A stretch of DNA of 60,000 bases, from NCBI RefSeq assembly GCF_000003815.2, contig NC_049982.1, positions 8,934,717-8,994,716 on the forward strand, read 5' to 3'. A model generated the notes under the pieces. The model made no database searches, was not told the origin of the DNA, and was given only the letters and a program-made list of their open reading frames with translations. The position numbers and the translations under genes are program-made. Source of the DNA: Branchiostoma floridae. Taxonomy: Eukaryota; Chordata; Leptocardii; Amphioxiformes; Branchiostomatidae. This document shows, piece by piece, positions 50,533 through 60,000 of the stretch; within the stretch, counting starts at the first letter, position 1, and each line of letters begins with the position of its first letter.

Positions 50533-50773
50533 TAGTCCCCCTTTCCTTAGACGGCGATCGCGCTGCGCTCTCACTGCGACCTAAAAAGGATATGTGTAAC
50601 TTTCACTTTCACACTGGGTACACCATACAAAACGTAAAAGTGTGACTGACAAAAAACACAGAAAGTGTAAAAAGATTCTTTTCTATACAATTCGTTGCCG
50701 AGGGAGATGTCAAAATTGGGGTCAGAGAGAGAGAGCGCGGTGAGAGCGCCGTCCTAGTGGAAAAGGAGCATTA
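50533..50773. mobile_element. Probable MITE with imperfect inverted ends
   Basis: The left end TTAGTCCCCCTTTCCTTAGA with CGGCG...GCGCTCTCAC is matched by the inverse of CGGTGAGAGCGCCGTCC and GTGGAAAAGGAGCATTA at the right. Arms are about 45 bp with several mismatches. The interior is non-coding. Confidence 0.5.
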
Positions 50774-53728
50774 GTGACTGTGATGCGACTAAAGATTTGA
50801 CGAATCTCTCAACGAAGCTCATAGATCAAAAGGAATCTTTTTCCTTTTTGTTCCATTGTCTTGTGAAGCATACTTTTGCATCGTGTATCATATCCAAGTT
50901 ACAAAAATTTCGGGTCACACAAATCTGCTTTTCGTCGCTGTACTGTTGCTGAGTGGTTGTCATCCATTTGTAAAGGGATGTAAACATCAGACAGGTCCTG
51001 TAGGCAATGATCTTATCTGAGTCATTCTGTCCAGAGACAATACATGGTGCGTTACGGTAAGCGCCCAGGTACAGGGTCAGTAGGTAACTTCAAACAACTT
51101 CATGAAGAAAGGCACTTATGAAGTGAAGAAAGGTATTTTAGTTGTAACAACAGGTAAACAAACTCTTTCTTCCTCTCCATCAGACAACTTTAAGTAGCGA
51201 ACTCAGTATGCATGAGAAGTTTTGCCCGTGTTGTTTTGTGCAATTCTTTTTGATGACAGTGTCTATCAGAGCACATCGCCCTGCCCTAGCTAGCCAGAGC
51301 CACTCACACAGAACCTCGTTAATTTGTGAATTATGAAACAACAGGAAATGGTTGTGTCTGTGAGACGCGCCATGTTCCGTGTGCTGCGCCACGACCAAAC
51401 TATCTTCAAACATGAGTGAGTTTCTCATACTTTTTAAAAGTATTGGACAACTGTCCTACCTTTGCCTTTGTCTTCCTTCTCCCATGTCGAAGTAACGCAG
51501 GTGAGGCCGCACAACTTGCTGCCAGGAAGATCAACAGCAACTTCGAGACAATCATGTCGAAACTTGATTTTCGTTCCTTTTTCCACCAAGCGACGGTAAT
51601 AAAACTTTACTCTCGTCTTCGTCCAACGTCCACTGTCCCGCTCCTCCTCACCTCATCCGACCACAGAAACGCAGGTATAAATAGTTTCTGTCAAGTCGCT
51701 GCTATTGTTCACCAGCTGCGCTGCACAGTGCTTCTAGAATTGATTGTCATCCTTCATACGGGTAAACTACTCCGTCTGACCTTGTGAGTGAATCGACCCA
51801 ACTTATATGAGGAGGTTCTTATAATGACTTGTCAACAGACGACCTGTCGGGTCAGCCAAGGACCCATAACGTCCCACCTGTTCGCCTAATTACTGCAGAT
51901 GAAAAGTGGTGATGCGGGAGCTGACTTTTCGGATAAACGATGTGCCGATTGTTTGGATTACATAGAATTTCCGGTACTTTGCACCCATAAGTTCTGTTTT
52001 TATTCCTGATTAGGTCCCAGTTTTGTCACAAAAAAGTACGGTGCCGGAGGGCTAAGACCCAGACTTCCTGCGGACTATACCATTCATACAAATGATGGAG
52101 GGCGGTATCATTTTTTTTTGCATCATAACGATGTTACCTACCAGGCAATGCGAAATGTGCAAAGTAGTATCTCCGTATGTATCAACTATCTTCTGAGAAT
52201 TATTTCTGGAAGCTGCAAAAGTAAAAAAAAAAGAAAGAAATGAAACAACCCTAATCTCAACCCCCATAAAGGTGATAACAATGCCAGAAATTTCCCCCGG
52301 GGTTGAGAAAGTGCACTTAACCATTCATGGCGAAAATTGCACCATAGATCACGTCATGTCCCCTTACGTAGGGCTCCGCAGATTGGTCGGAAAATAACAT
52401 CATGCAGACGACATTTTCGTGCACATGTTTCGGGTGGTTAAGATTTCAATCAACCACAACAATAAATCAGGTCAGAGGATTTTACAGATCGCGGCGCGTG
52501 TCTTTTCATTACAGATACATGCTGCAGGCTCGTAAGCTTGCTTTATGAAAATCTGAGAGCATTGATCAAATTTGATATCACCCCCTCCCCGCTTGAAATT
52601 GAAATTCTAAGCACACCTTTGCTGTATCCAGAACTCTCATCTGTTTGCCCTTTGTACTTGGCGCGAGTCATATTAGTCTTGGATATTTAAGATTCATATT
52701 CTAGACGTGCTCTTCTTCATGAACATTCTACAGGGCGTTAACAAGCTACTTATTCATCTCTCGGTGCCACGGAACAGTAGCTTATGATAGACACCAGAGA
52801 TCCTTCAGGGGTCACGTTGACATTCATTCACAGAGGTGACTCGTTCGTCAGCTGATAATGAACTGCTTGCCGTTATCGAATCGCATCGTTTGAAGGGCGC
52901 TTGTGGTAAATCTAGCCTGCCCTACAGGCTCTGGGTGACTGCGTCGGGAGTGAGGAACACTTTTATCAGTGATCTTTCAGTACACCAGGTTCTGGATTCT
53001 TATCAAAAAGATCAGAAACATCTTGGCAACACCGTGCTTACAAGTTACAGCACGAATATGAACGATGTTTGTATTACTAGTACTTAGTGATGATAACATA
53101 TATACACCACCTTTACTCGTTTTCACTGGATGGCCCTGTCGGCCTCAGCCGCGGGCTCCGTTTCCAGAGGTCCAGTGTGGGGGAAAAGGTGGTCACGGGA
53201 GTGTAAATAAATTGATACAAAAATAAATAAACAAATATTCTGCATTTAACTAATTCTACTAAGTCACATTCCTAGTACCAAAAATCAACATGCAAAGCTG
53301 TCATAATAATATCTTTATTGTGCAACAACTGCACTGCAAGGTACAACGCATGGCATCTATCTACTTCATACAAGTTTGCATAGTATGGGATGAAAATGGT
53401 CTTTTACAATCATTGGAAGGATTTCTAGTCATATACTAGCCCTAAAAGTCCTCAGGGACGGAGTATATCTTGCAGCCTCTGTGATGACAAAACAGCTCGA
53501 TACGCTTAAGGAGATTACTAACAGATAATAATCAATTAATCATCTTCTATGCCGTTTTGTGATGTACGTGAAGTTGAACTTACACCCTGCTAAGACTGCA
53601 TATTGATTTTTGGGGCCCTGAAACGGGAGTAGAGTTTGTGAGACTCTTTACAACCGGCTTGTACCAGTCACCGGAGTGTCCCTGTGTTCGGGTGTTGTAT
53701 TGATCACGTGTGCTACACTGAACGAAGA
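50774..53728. other. Mostly non-coding
   Basis: One coding-like segment at 51501 is listed separately. The frame at 52836-53087 has no splice or domain support. Nothing else was recognised. Confidence 0.4.
51501..51595 (+). CDS. Possible internal exon, + strand
   Basis: Acceptor AACGCAG precedes GEAAQLAARKINSNFETIMS and KLDFRSFFHQAT, ending at ACG|GTAATA. The composition looks protein-like (amphipathic helix), phase 1 in and 0 out. No family recognised, no linked exon found. Confidence 0.2.
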
Positions 53729-53943
53729 TACTGTAAATGTATACATTTTCGCTGTGGTTTTATGTTCGCGGTTTTCGCGTTGCAAATTTACCGCGAACTT
53801 AAAACCACCGCGAACATTTTTTCCACAGAAGTAAGAGACTACAGTGCATGGTGCACGTGCTTCCGCGAACTTGAAACCGAGGCGAAAAGTCATTTTCGCT
53901 ACCACGAAATTAAATCCCCGCGAACTTAAATGCATTTACAGTA
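53729..53943. mobile_element. MITE of the TTCGCGGT type with TACTGTAAATG ends
   Basis: Ends TACTGTAAATGTAT and ATGCATTTACAGTA are inverted. Inside are repeated TTCGCGG / CCGCGAA blocks in both orientations (for example GTTCGCGGTTTTCGCG and ACCACCGCGAACATTTTT). This pattern is familiar from small elements in marine invertebrate genomes. TA target site. Confidence 0.75.
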
Positions 53944-54075
53944 ATAGAACGTCCAAGCAGATATTGAGAGAGGAAATGGTAACCTTCTCTCCGTTTTCCG
54001 ACAAGCATGGTTGGTCTATTCATTGGTTCTTTTGGGTGGAGACTTAAAGCCAGCTGTCCCGTACATGGATATTTA

Positions 54076-54175
54076 NNNNNNNNNNNNNNNNNNNNNNNNN
54101 NNNNNNNNNNNNNNNNNNNNNNNNNNNNNNNNNNNNNNNNNNNNNNNNNNNNNNNNNNNNNNNNNNNNNNNNNNN
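54076..54175. other. Assembly gap (100 N)
   Basis: Exactly 100 N, the usual placeholder for a gap of unknown size. Confidence 1.
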
Positions 54176-54393
54176 ATCATTTACCACTAAAGAATCGTGG
54201 CCCCGTCGCATTGATTATGCAAATGAGCCCCTTCTATTTAAGTAACACACACAACGATAAGTGTAGAGGCGACCCGGTGAGGACTATTTTAATGGAAGTG
54301 AAGTTTTATTACACTACTAGCTACTTGAATCCTCATTATGTTTCACCTCATATACGAATTTAACTGCTTTGCTCTCTAGATGTAAGAAAATCG

Positions 54394-54611
54394 TAAGGGC
54401 ATGGTCATACGGTTATATAGGTGGTGCAACCGTCGCAAGATCGCTGATTTCGGACATTTTGGAGGACAACTGTACGTCTCCTGCAAAGTGCAACTATCTT
54501 GGTACACAACATGCTGTTTTGGATCCATCCCGGTTGTTGGTTCTTTCACGGCCTGCTTAAAAATCCTATAAAATCGTGCGACGATCGCACGACCTATATG
54601 ACCGTGCCCTA
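54394..54611. mobile_element. MITE with TAGGGCAYGGTCATA ends
   Basis: The left end TAAGGGCATGGTCATACGG is matched by the inverse of CCTATATGACCGTGCCCTA. Arms continue imperfectly for about 45 bp (GTCGCAAGATCGC / GCGACGATCGCAC). It abuts the next element directly. Confidence 0.65.
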
Positions 54612-54820
54612 ATACCCCTGTCACATTATCCACGATCTTCGGGTGTATCGAGACAGAGGATTGCGCGTATTTTCCACCTGAAAACCGTCCCTGTCACATA
54701 TAAGCCATACTTTGTACCTTGTACAACTGTTGTGCAATAAAGTTATTTTTATAAGCGAGGCTCGGGCGATCGCCGCAGAATCGTCGTCCGATCGATTTTC
54801 GCCAAATGTGACAGGGGTAT
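54612..54820. mobile_element. MITE with perfect 16-bp ends ATACCCCTGTCACATT
   Basis: ATACCCCTGTCACATT (54612-54627) is exactly inverted at 54805-54820. Inner arms are weakly similar. TA lies directly left of the element; no coding capacity. Confidence 0.75.
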
Positions 54821-54949
54821 GTATAACAGCCAAAAGACGTCACTGTTATTCCCCATCATGCTGGTGTTCCCCATCCTGCTCCCCATCTGCTTGGTGTTTC
54901 TATGTATTAACGCGTCCCTGTGGTGTGATGGAGTGTTGTGTGATGTGTT

Positions 54950-55151
54950 TACTCTCCAAGCAGAGGTTAGGCTTCGGCTGTTTTTTTAACGTTTTTTTTC
55001 AGTCGTTTTTATCGGGCTTTCTATTTTATATTTCATCTTGCTGTGTCAAAACCTTACAACTAAAGAAAAATGACAAAATAGAAAGCCCGATAAAAACGAC
55101 TAAAAAACGTTTTAAAAAAACAGCCGGAGCCTAACTTCTGCTTGGAGAGTA
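54950..55151. mobile_element. Fold-back MITE with about 85-bp arms
   Basis: TACTCTCCAAGCAGAGGTTA ... inverse TAACTTCTGCTTGGAGAGTA. The arms stay nearly identical through CGTTTTTATCGGGCTTTCTA, so the whole 200-bp element folds into one hairpin with a short loop. TA borders. The terminal CTCCAAGCAGA resembles the hAT-like family at 13553 and 31888, but the flanks differ. Confidence 0.85.
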
Positions 55152-57012
55152 TGATGTGTTGTGTTATGTGATGTGATGGGGTGCTGTGTTGGTTCCGTGC
55201 GTGACTGGTCTGACCTTCAGCGGCTGACTTACAACGGGAGTTAACCGGTCGCGCAGGTTTGGGGACGAGTCGTTTTGTCCTCTTTCGGGTTGAATGAACC
55301 CTGTAAACCCAATGCCGAAAGGGGCGTTCCTATAATTGTCTTGGTTGGACACGTTGGAAGCAAAAAGAGATATTCATTCATTTTCCCCTTGGTGTGCCGT
55401 AATTGTAACATGCTTGTATAGAACTTGCAGCTGTAATGATTAAAAAAAACACTTGCACATTGTACATGTACAAGTGAACCTACTACAGTATTTTTTTAAT
55501 TTCCCAACACCCCTTTGATGTTGCATAATGGTTCGGCCCTATCCGCTCCAAGTCACAAAACAGGGCGGACCCTTACGCAGTGAGGCAGGCCATGCAGCAC
55601 ACTGGTACCTGGGACTTCTACCACAACATGGTCTGAACAACTCCAGCAACACTCGTCTCGCCTGTTTTCGGTACTTCAGAAAAGGTTAGAACATTCTTTG
55701 TAGTCTGTTCTTGTATATGACATGCTCAATTTAGTGGATATTCATTTTCAGAAAGGCGGGTTCACGTTGGACAATTCTTACTTCGGAACGTATCCTTGCT
55801 TGGGATACAATTTGAGGCTGGTGTCGTTTTTGCATGCACGTAGACAGAATCGACGTCAAATAAGATTAAGGAGCTCACAGGGGTGTGAGTGGGGGTGTAA
55901 GAGGCGTTAACATGTGTATCTACAACAGAAGTTCGTCTGGAGCGAAGCATACTTACGTGTATCCTTACGAGGCTTAGGACATATGCACTATACAGTTTCC
56001 GTGGATCAATAATGCATTAGTACATTCAATATCCTGATAATAGGCGTATGTCGGTGCTTTTCCACTCTGTAATAGGCAGTCCACCATTTAATTTGAGACA
56101 TTCATCGCCGACTTGTGCAAACAAATTTTCGTATTAGAGAATTAATAGCAGGTTTGCGTGAGTAAATGTGCCATTAAGGCGTTTGGTCGTAGGTGATATC
56201 ATATCATAAAGCATAAAGGGTATAATTAAAGATGAAAAATGTAAGTCACTCAGTAATTTCACCAAAGCTCCCCTAGGCCAACGCCATACTTTCGTTTTGT
56301 TTGATCTGTATCACGTTTCATATAATCAGCGAGCAGTGGATAGGCAATACTGGCCGCCACGTGCGTATGAATAGAAGAATGTTGATGATATGTTATATGG
56401 GGTCTGAAAGCTTCTATCAATATTGATAGGGATAATAAAACAACCCTTGGCAGCTGCTATACAACAGAGGTAGTAATTTCATTCAACCCTCCGTGGTATG
56501 TAAGTAGTGATTAATGCCTTTCTTTACGCTTTCGTTTGTTCCCATGAAATTAGCCCCCGGGTATCAGTTTGTAAATAAACATTCATTTAGTCGTGAAGAG
56601 ATGCAAGTAATGTTAAACACTCATAGTAGTTTTATTTGTTATTGAAATATTGTTTTCAATAATTGATGGCAGATCTTGCTGTATATTATTAATAAAGGCT
56701 ATGAGTGGAAATGGCTACGCAAATAGCTTTTTGTCAACATGTAATCATAAGCTGCCCAGGACTGTTCCACTGCAAATTCCCAGTTACTCTTATTAGTCTT
56801 AACGGGGGTTATCTTGTGATGAAAAGTCTTTTATAAAAATGTCTAAGCATATTATACTCGCCATAACAAATAGTAGTTGTGACAGTCAATATAATACTAT
56901 TAGAGGCGGGAAGAATATAAATCTAAGCCTCAAGCCCTCATGATTTGCAGCACTGATGGAATCGCCCAGATTCTGTATATGGCCAATGTCCCAGCTGTGT
57001 TAGAGCTGAACC
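55152..57012. other. Mostly non-coding
   Basis: One coding-like relic at 55533 is listed separately. A small palindrome (CACTTGCACATTGTACATG... CAAGTG) lies at 55450-55477. Nothing else recognised. Confidence 0.4.
55533..55635 (+). pseudogene. Possible terminal-exon relic
   Basis: The frame FGPIRSKSQNRADPYAVRQA continues through MQHTGTWDFYHNMV to TGA (55633-55635). The wording is protein-like, but an in-frame TAA lies just before it with no AG acceptor between, so it is either a broken exon or chance. No family recognised. Confidence 0.15.
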
Positions 57013-57112
57013 NNNNNNNNNNNNNNNNNNNNNNNNNNNNNNNNNNNNNNNNNNNNNNNNNNNNNNNNNNNNNNNNNNNNNNNNNNNNNNNNNNNNNNNN
57101 NNNNNNNNNNNN
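57013..57112. other. Assembly gap (100 N)
   Basis: Exactly 100 N. Confidence 1.
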
Positions 57113-57470
57113 CCCGGCACCCACCACCCCATCCGCTACAATAGCAATTACTCTGCCGTAATCACGTAACTACGTAACGTGTTCGATTTCCCTTCCAGGA
57201 AACTAACAGGCTCGCCGATATCTGATTACAAACGAAATTGGTTCATTGTACAGAGTTCCAAGGGGAAGCTAAAATGTTTTGTAGCGAATGGAGCGTGTTA
57301 ATAAAATGAATCGCTTGATGCACTTTAGGAATCCCCCGAAACAATCACAAGATTCTTCGACTAATCTAGTTGGGCGAGGTTAAGGCATGGATTAAAATAT
57401 CGGTGCGGGATTTTGTTTTCAAGTCGAGTGCGCAGCGAATTTTCCCAAACGCCCATTGCTTTATTAAAGT
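57113..57470. other. Non-coding, nothing recognised
   Basis: Sequence between a gap and the first copy of the duplicated segment. No feature seen. Confidence 0.4.
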
Positions 57471-57940
57471 CCCACTGTACAATTCCTCCCTACACATCCA
57501 TCTTTCCGGTCTACTGGTTCGTGTGGTTGGAAAATCTCTTATAATCCCTGATTTTTGCTGAATGTGAAGAGGCAGTGTCTTTCCCCCATGTGAATTTGAA
57601 CTGCGTCCCCTTTAGCGTAGCTTATACAACGATTCAATAACTTACGGGGAGTTTCCAACCGCCCCTATCACCTTCATTCCATCTCCATCATGTCACTTTT
57701 ACTCTGCTCTCGAAACGTTCCCTACGTTGAAGTTAAACATGTTTTATGACATGTGCTATGCGTTCCGCCGCCGACACATCACCACACGAAATCAACTTTG
57801 AGAAACTGAATTTGTGCCAGGAAACGAAGCGATTTATTTCAATAGCAGAAATTACTCTTGTCACCTACCTGAATTGAAAATAACATTGAATATCTTTGGT
57901 TGGTAATTTGCGATGTGTTTGTCACTTTTCACGGTATTTC
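57471..57940. repeat. Duplicated segment, copy A
   Basis: About 460 bases (from ATTCCTCCCTACACATCCAT onward) are repeated in the same orientation at 58053 with only scattered differences, including a CCG/CCGCCG length change. A 100-N gap separates the copies. No gene inside. Confidence 0.85.
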
Positions 57941-57952
57941 AGTCAATTGACG

Positions 57953-58052
57953 NNNNNNNNNNNNNNNNNNNNNNNNNNNNNNNNNNNNNNNNNNNNNNNN
58001 NNNNNNNNNNNNNNNNNNNNNNNNNNNNNNNNNNNNNNNNNNNNNNNNNNNN
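57953..58052. other. Assembly gap (100 N)
   Basis: Exactly 100 N, placed between the two copies of the duplicated segment. Confidence 1.
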
Positions 58053-58515
58053 CTGTAAATTCCTCCCTACCCATCCATCTTTCCGGTCTACTGGTTCGTG
58101 TGGTTGGAAAATCTCTTATAATCCCTGATTTTTGCTGAATATGAAGAGGCAGTGTCTTTCCCCCATGTGAATTTGAACTGCGTCCCCTTTAGCGTAGCTT
58201 ATACAACTATTCAATAACTTACGGGGAGTTTCCAACCACCCCTCTCACCTTCATTCCATCTCCATCATGTCACTTTTACTCTGCTCTCGAAACGTTCCCT
58301 ACGTTGAAGTTAAACATGTTTTATGACATGTGCTATGCGTTCCGCCGCCGCCGACACATCACCACACGAAATCAACTTTGAGAAACTGAATTTGTGCCAG
58401 GAAACGAAGCGATTTATTTCTATAGCAGAAATTACTCTTGTCACCTACCTGAATTGAAAGTAACATTGAATGTCTTTGGTTGGTGATTGTGCGATGTGTT
58501 TGTCACTTTTCCAAC
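58053..58515. repeat. Duplicated segment, copy B
   Basis: Near-identical to copy A over its whole length. It starts immediately at the gap edge, and similarity ends after GTGTTTGTCACTTTT, at the same place where copy A nears the gap. Confidence 0.85.
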
Positions 58516-59914
58516 AGTATGGAATAATTAGCGTTTGATACGAAGTCCTATCTAAAATGTCGTATTGCATATACCAATTATTTTCGCATCATTATGGATT
58601 TGCCAATCACCTGCAGTAAAGGCGAAATACATGTACGAGGCGTATATGTTTGTTTCTATTCCACCTGACTGATACATTTGATGCCAGATGACGTAAACAG
58701 TGCTACTCAATTCTATGTCGGCTTTTCCACTCATCTAACACCATTGAACAGTTTGTGCTTAAGTCTCACTTCTACCGCGATAACTATTTCAAAAACCTCT
58801 AGAGGCGCCTGTGTATATAGATCGCTATGTTAGTAATAATTGACAATTAACAGGACCCACCAGTACCGCTGTCATACCGTCATCATTATGCATTAGCATG
58901 AAAGTTCACCTGAATTGGTAAAATACATCATGAAGAGATAAACTGTTCTCCACACACTTTACGTTGGAGAGTGTTGATTATCTGGGTACCGAGCAGGACT
59001 AGTTTTTCATATTGATGTCTATATTTTATCGTCCTTTCAGATTTCTAGCCTATAGGCCTATTGAATGCATTCAGAATTTTAACACTTAAGATGTTATGTA
59101 AGTAGGGTTTTAACGATTCTTTTTAACCACACAACGTTATAAGTTTTTAAGCAAGTCTCCAGTAACGCGTGTACCCGTATGTAAATGCCATCATAATTCA
59201 GACTTGATGTTTCTAGTCTGCCAAGTGGTATAATGAATAAAGATTTCATTGATAGCTTTCTGAAAAGTTTTTGGTAACTGAGACAGCTACAACGTGGCGC
59301 ACTAACCTGCTCACAGCCGGGACGGGGGGCGATATTGACTTCCGAAATTTGACCCATTACTGACGTCACAGCACAGAAAGTGTTCGTAGCGATTGTGTCA
59401 CACAGTTAAAGAAGACTGAGCGAGTCACTTCACTGAGTCCAATTTTTTAGTCGAAGAACAGTTTATCTCTTTACAACTATCGCTATCTGTAGGTATGTTG
59501 GCAGTTGAAGATCAAGGGGGTTTAGCCTCCTTGGTAAGACTGAACAGTCGGAAGTAAAAACGCATTTGGATTATAGGCAGTGTAGTAGCACCTCCTCGGT
59601 CTCGTTCCAATGGTTAATTCCCTGTGTTCATGATGGATCAATATCCTCGCTGAACAGCACAAACTCATACTTATAACATTGTCAATAATTTGCCATCCTT
59701 AATCCATCCGTTAAATGTCACGTCAAAGCCTTCTCCCGCCCTCTGCATAATAGATGAACTCGGCGGAGTGTGAGGAATTTGTTTTCATTCCGGTAGGCAT
59801 GATGGTAGCCTTGAGAAACCGCAATTTCATGGATCACTCTGTCACCTCCAACCCCAAAGTCTTGATCAAGGTTATACCTCATGGTGACAGCACCTTACAG
59901 CGCAGCACTTTATA
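58516..59914. other. Non-coding, nothing recognised
   Basis: Open frames at 59094-59369 (-) and 59754-59945 (+) have no splice or domain support; the second runs into the MITE. A TGACGTCA lies near 59361. Confidence 0.4.
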
Positions 59915-60000
59915 TAATCTCCAAGCGAATCTTTCGGTGGCATGAGATAGTATCGATTAAGCTTGGGAAGGGGTTTCGCCGGCAGAGCAGTTTCATTCCA
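59915..60000. mobile_element. hAT-like MITE copy 4, cut by the window end
   Basis: Begins TAATCTCCAAGCGAATCT and continues GATAGTATC...AAGCTTGGGAAGGGG, GCCGGCAGAG and TTTCATT, matching the left half of copy 3 at 35598. The right end lies outside the window. Confidence 0.75.

Overview
This is eukaryotic genomic sequence. Its genes are split by introns, it is AT-leaning and rich in short inverted-repeat transposons, and it has four N gaps (three of exactly 100 N). Gene content (a CILP-family gene with one very large last exon, and astacin proteases carrying a kringle domain), compact introns and many small MITEs point to an invertebrate deuterostome, most likely a lancelet (Branchiostoma). That species call is inference.

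Layout. (1) 1-2.5 kb: the last exon of a CILP-like (cartilage intermediate layer protein) gene on the + strand, ending with a stop and a poly(A) signal. (2) 2.5-18 kb: mostly non-coding, with several transposons and two isolated signal-peptide exons at 7144 and 11882. (3) 18.1-31.9 kb, + strand: a ten-exon gene for a secreted astacin metalloprotease with signal peptide, propeptide, astacin catalytic domain, EGF-like domain and C-terminal kringle. (4) 34.6-45.6 kb, - strand: a paralogous ten-exon gene with identical intron phases and nearly identical exon lengths, tail-to-tail with the first and 2.8 kb away. Both genes have a long first intron. (5) 45.6-60 kb: largely non-coding, with MITEs, a probable assembly duplication around a gap, and a few isolated coding-like segments that I could not join into a gene.

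Both proteases keep every catalytic element of astacins: HExxHxxGxxHE, the SIMHY Met-turn and four core cysteines. They should be secreted zymogens activated at a basic site (RKRK or RSKRK) just before the mature domain. I do not recall the astacin-EGF-kringle combination among the familiar astacin architectures, and it is the most interesting content here. The + strand gene has up to three phase-0 signal-peptide exons that could splice to its exon 2. The - strand gene has one clear first exon and one weak alternative.

Mobile DNA includes a four-copy hAT-like MITE family with 8-bp target duplications, a mariner-type MITE, four elements packed near 54 kb, and an unusual 1.2-kb element with 19-bp perfect inverted termini and internal tandem arrays.
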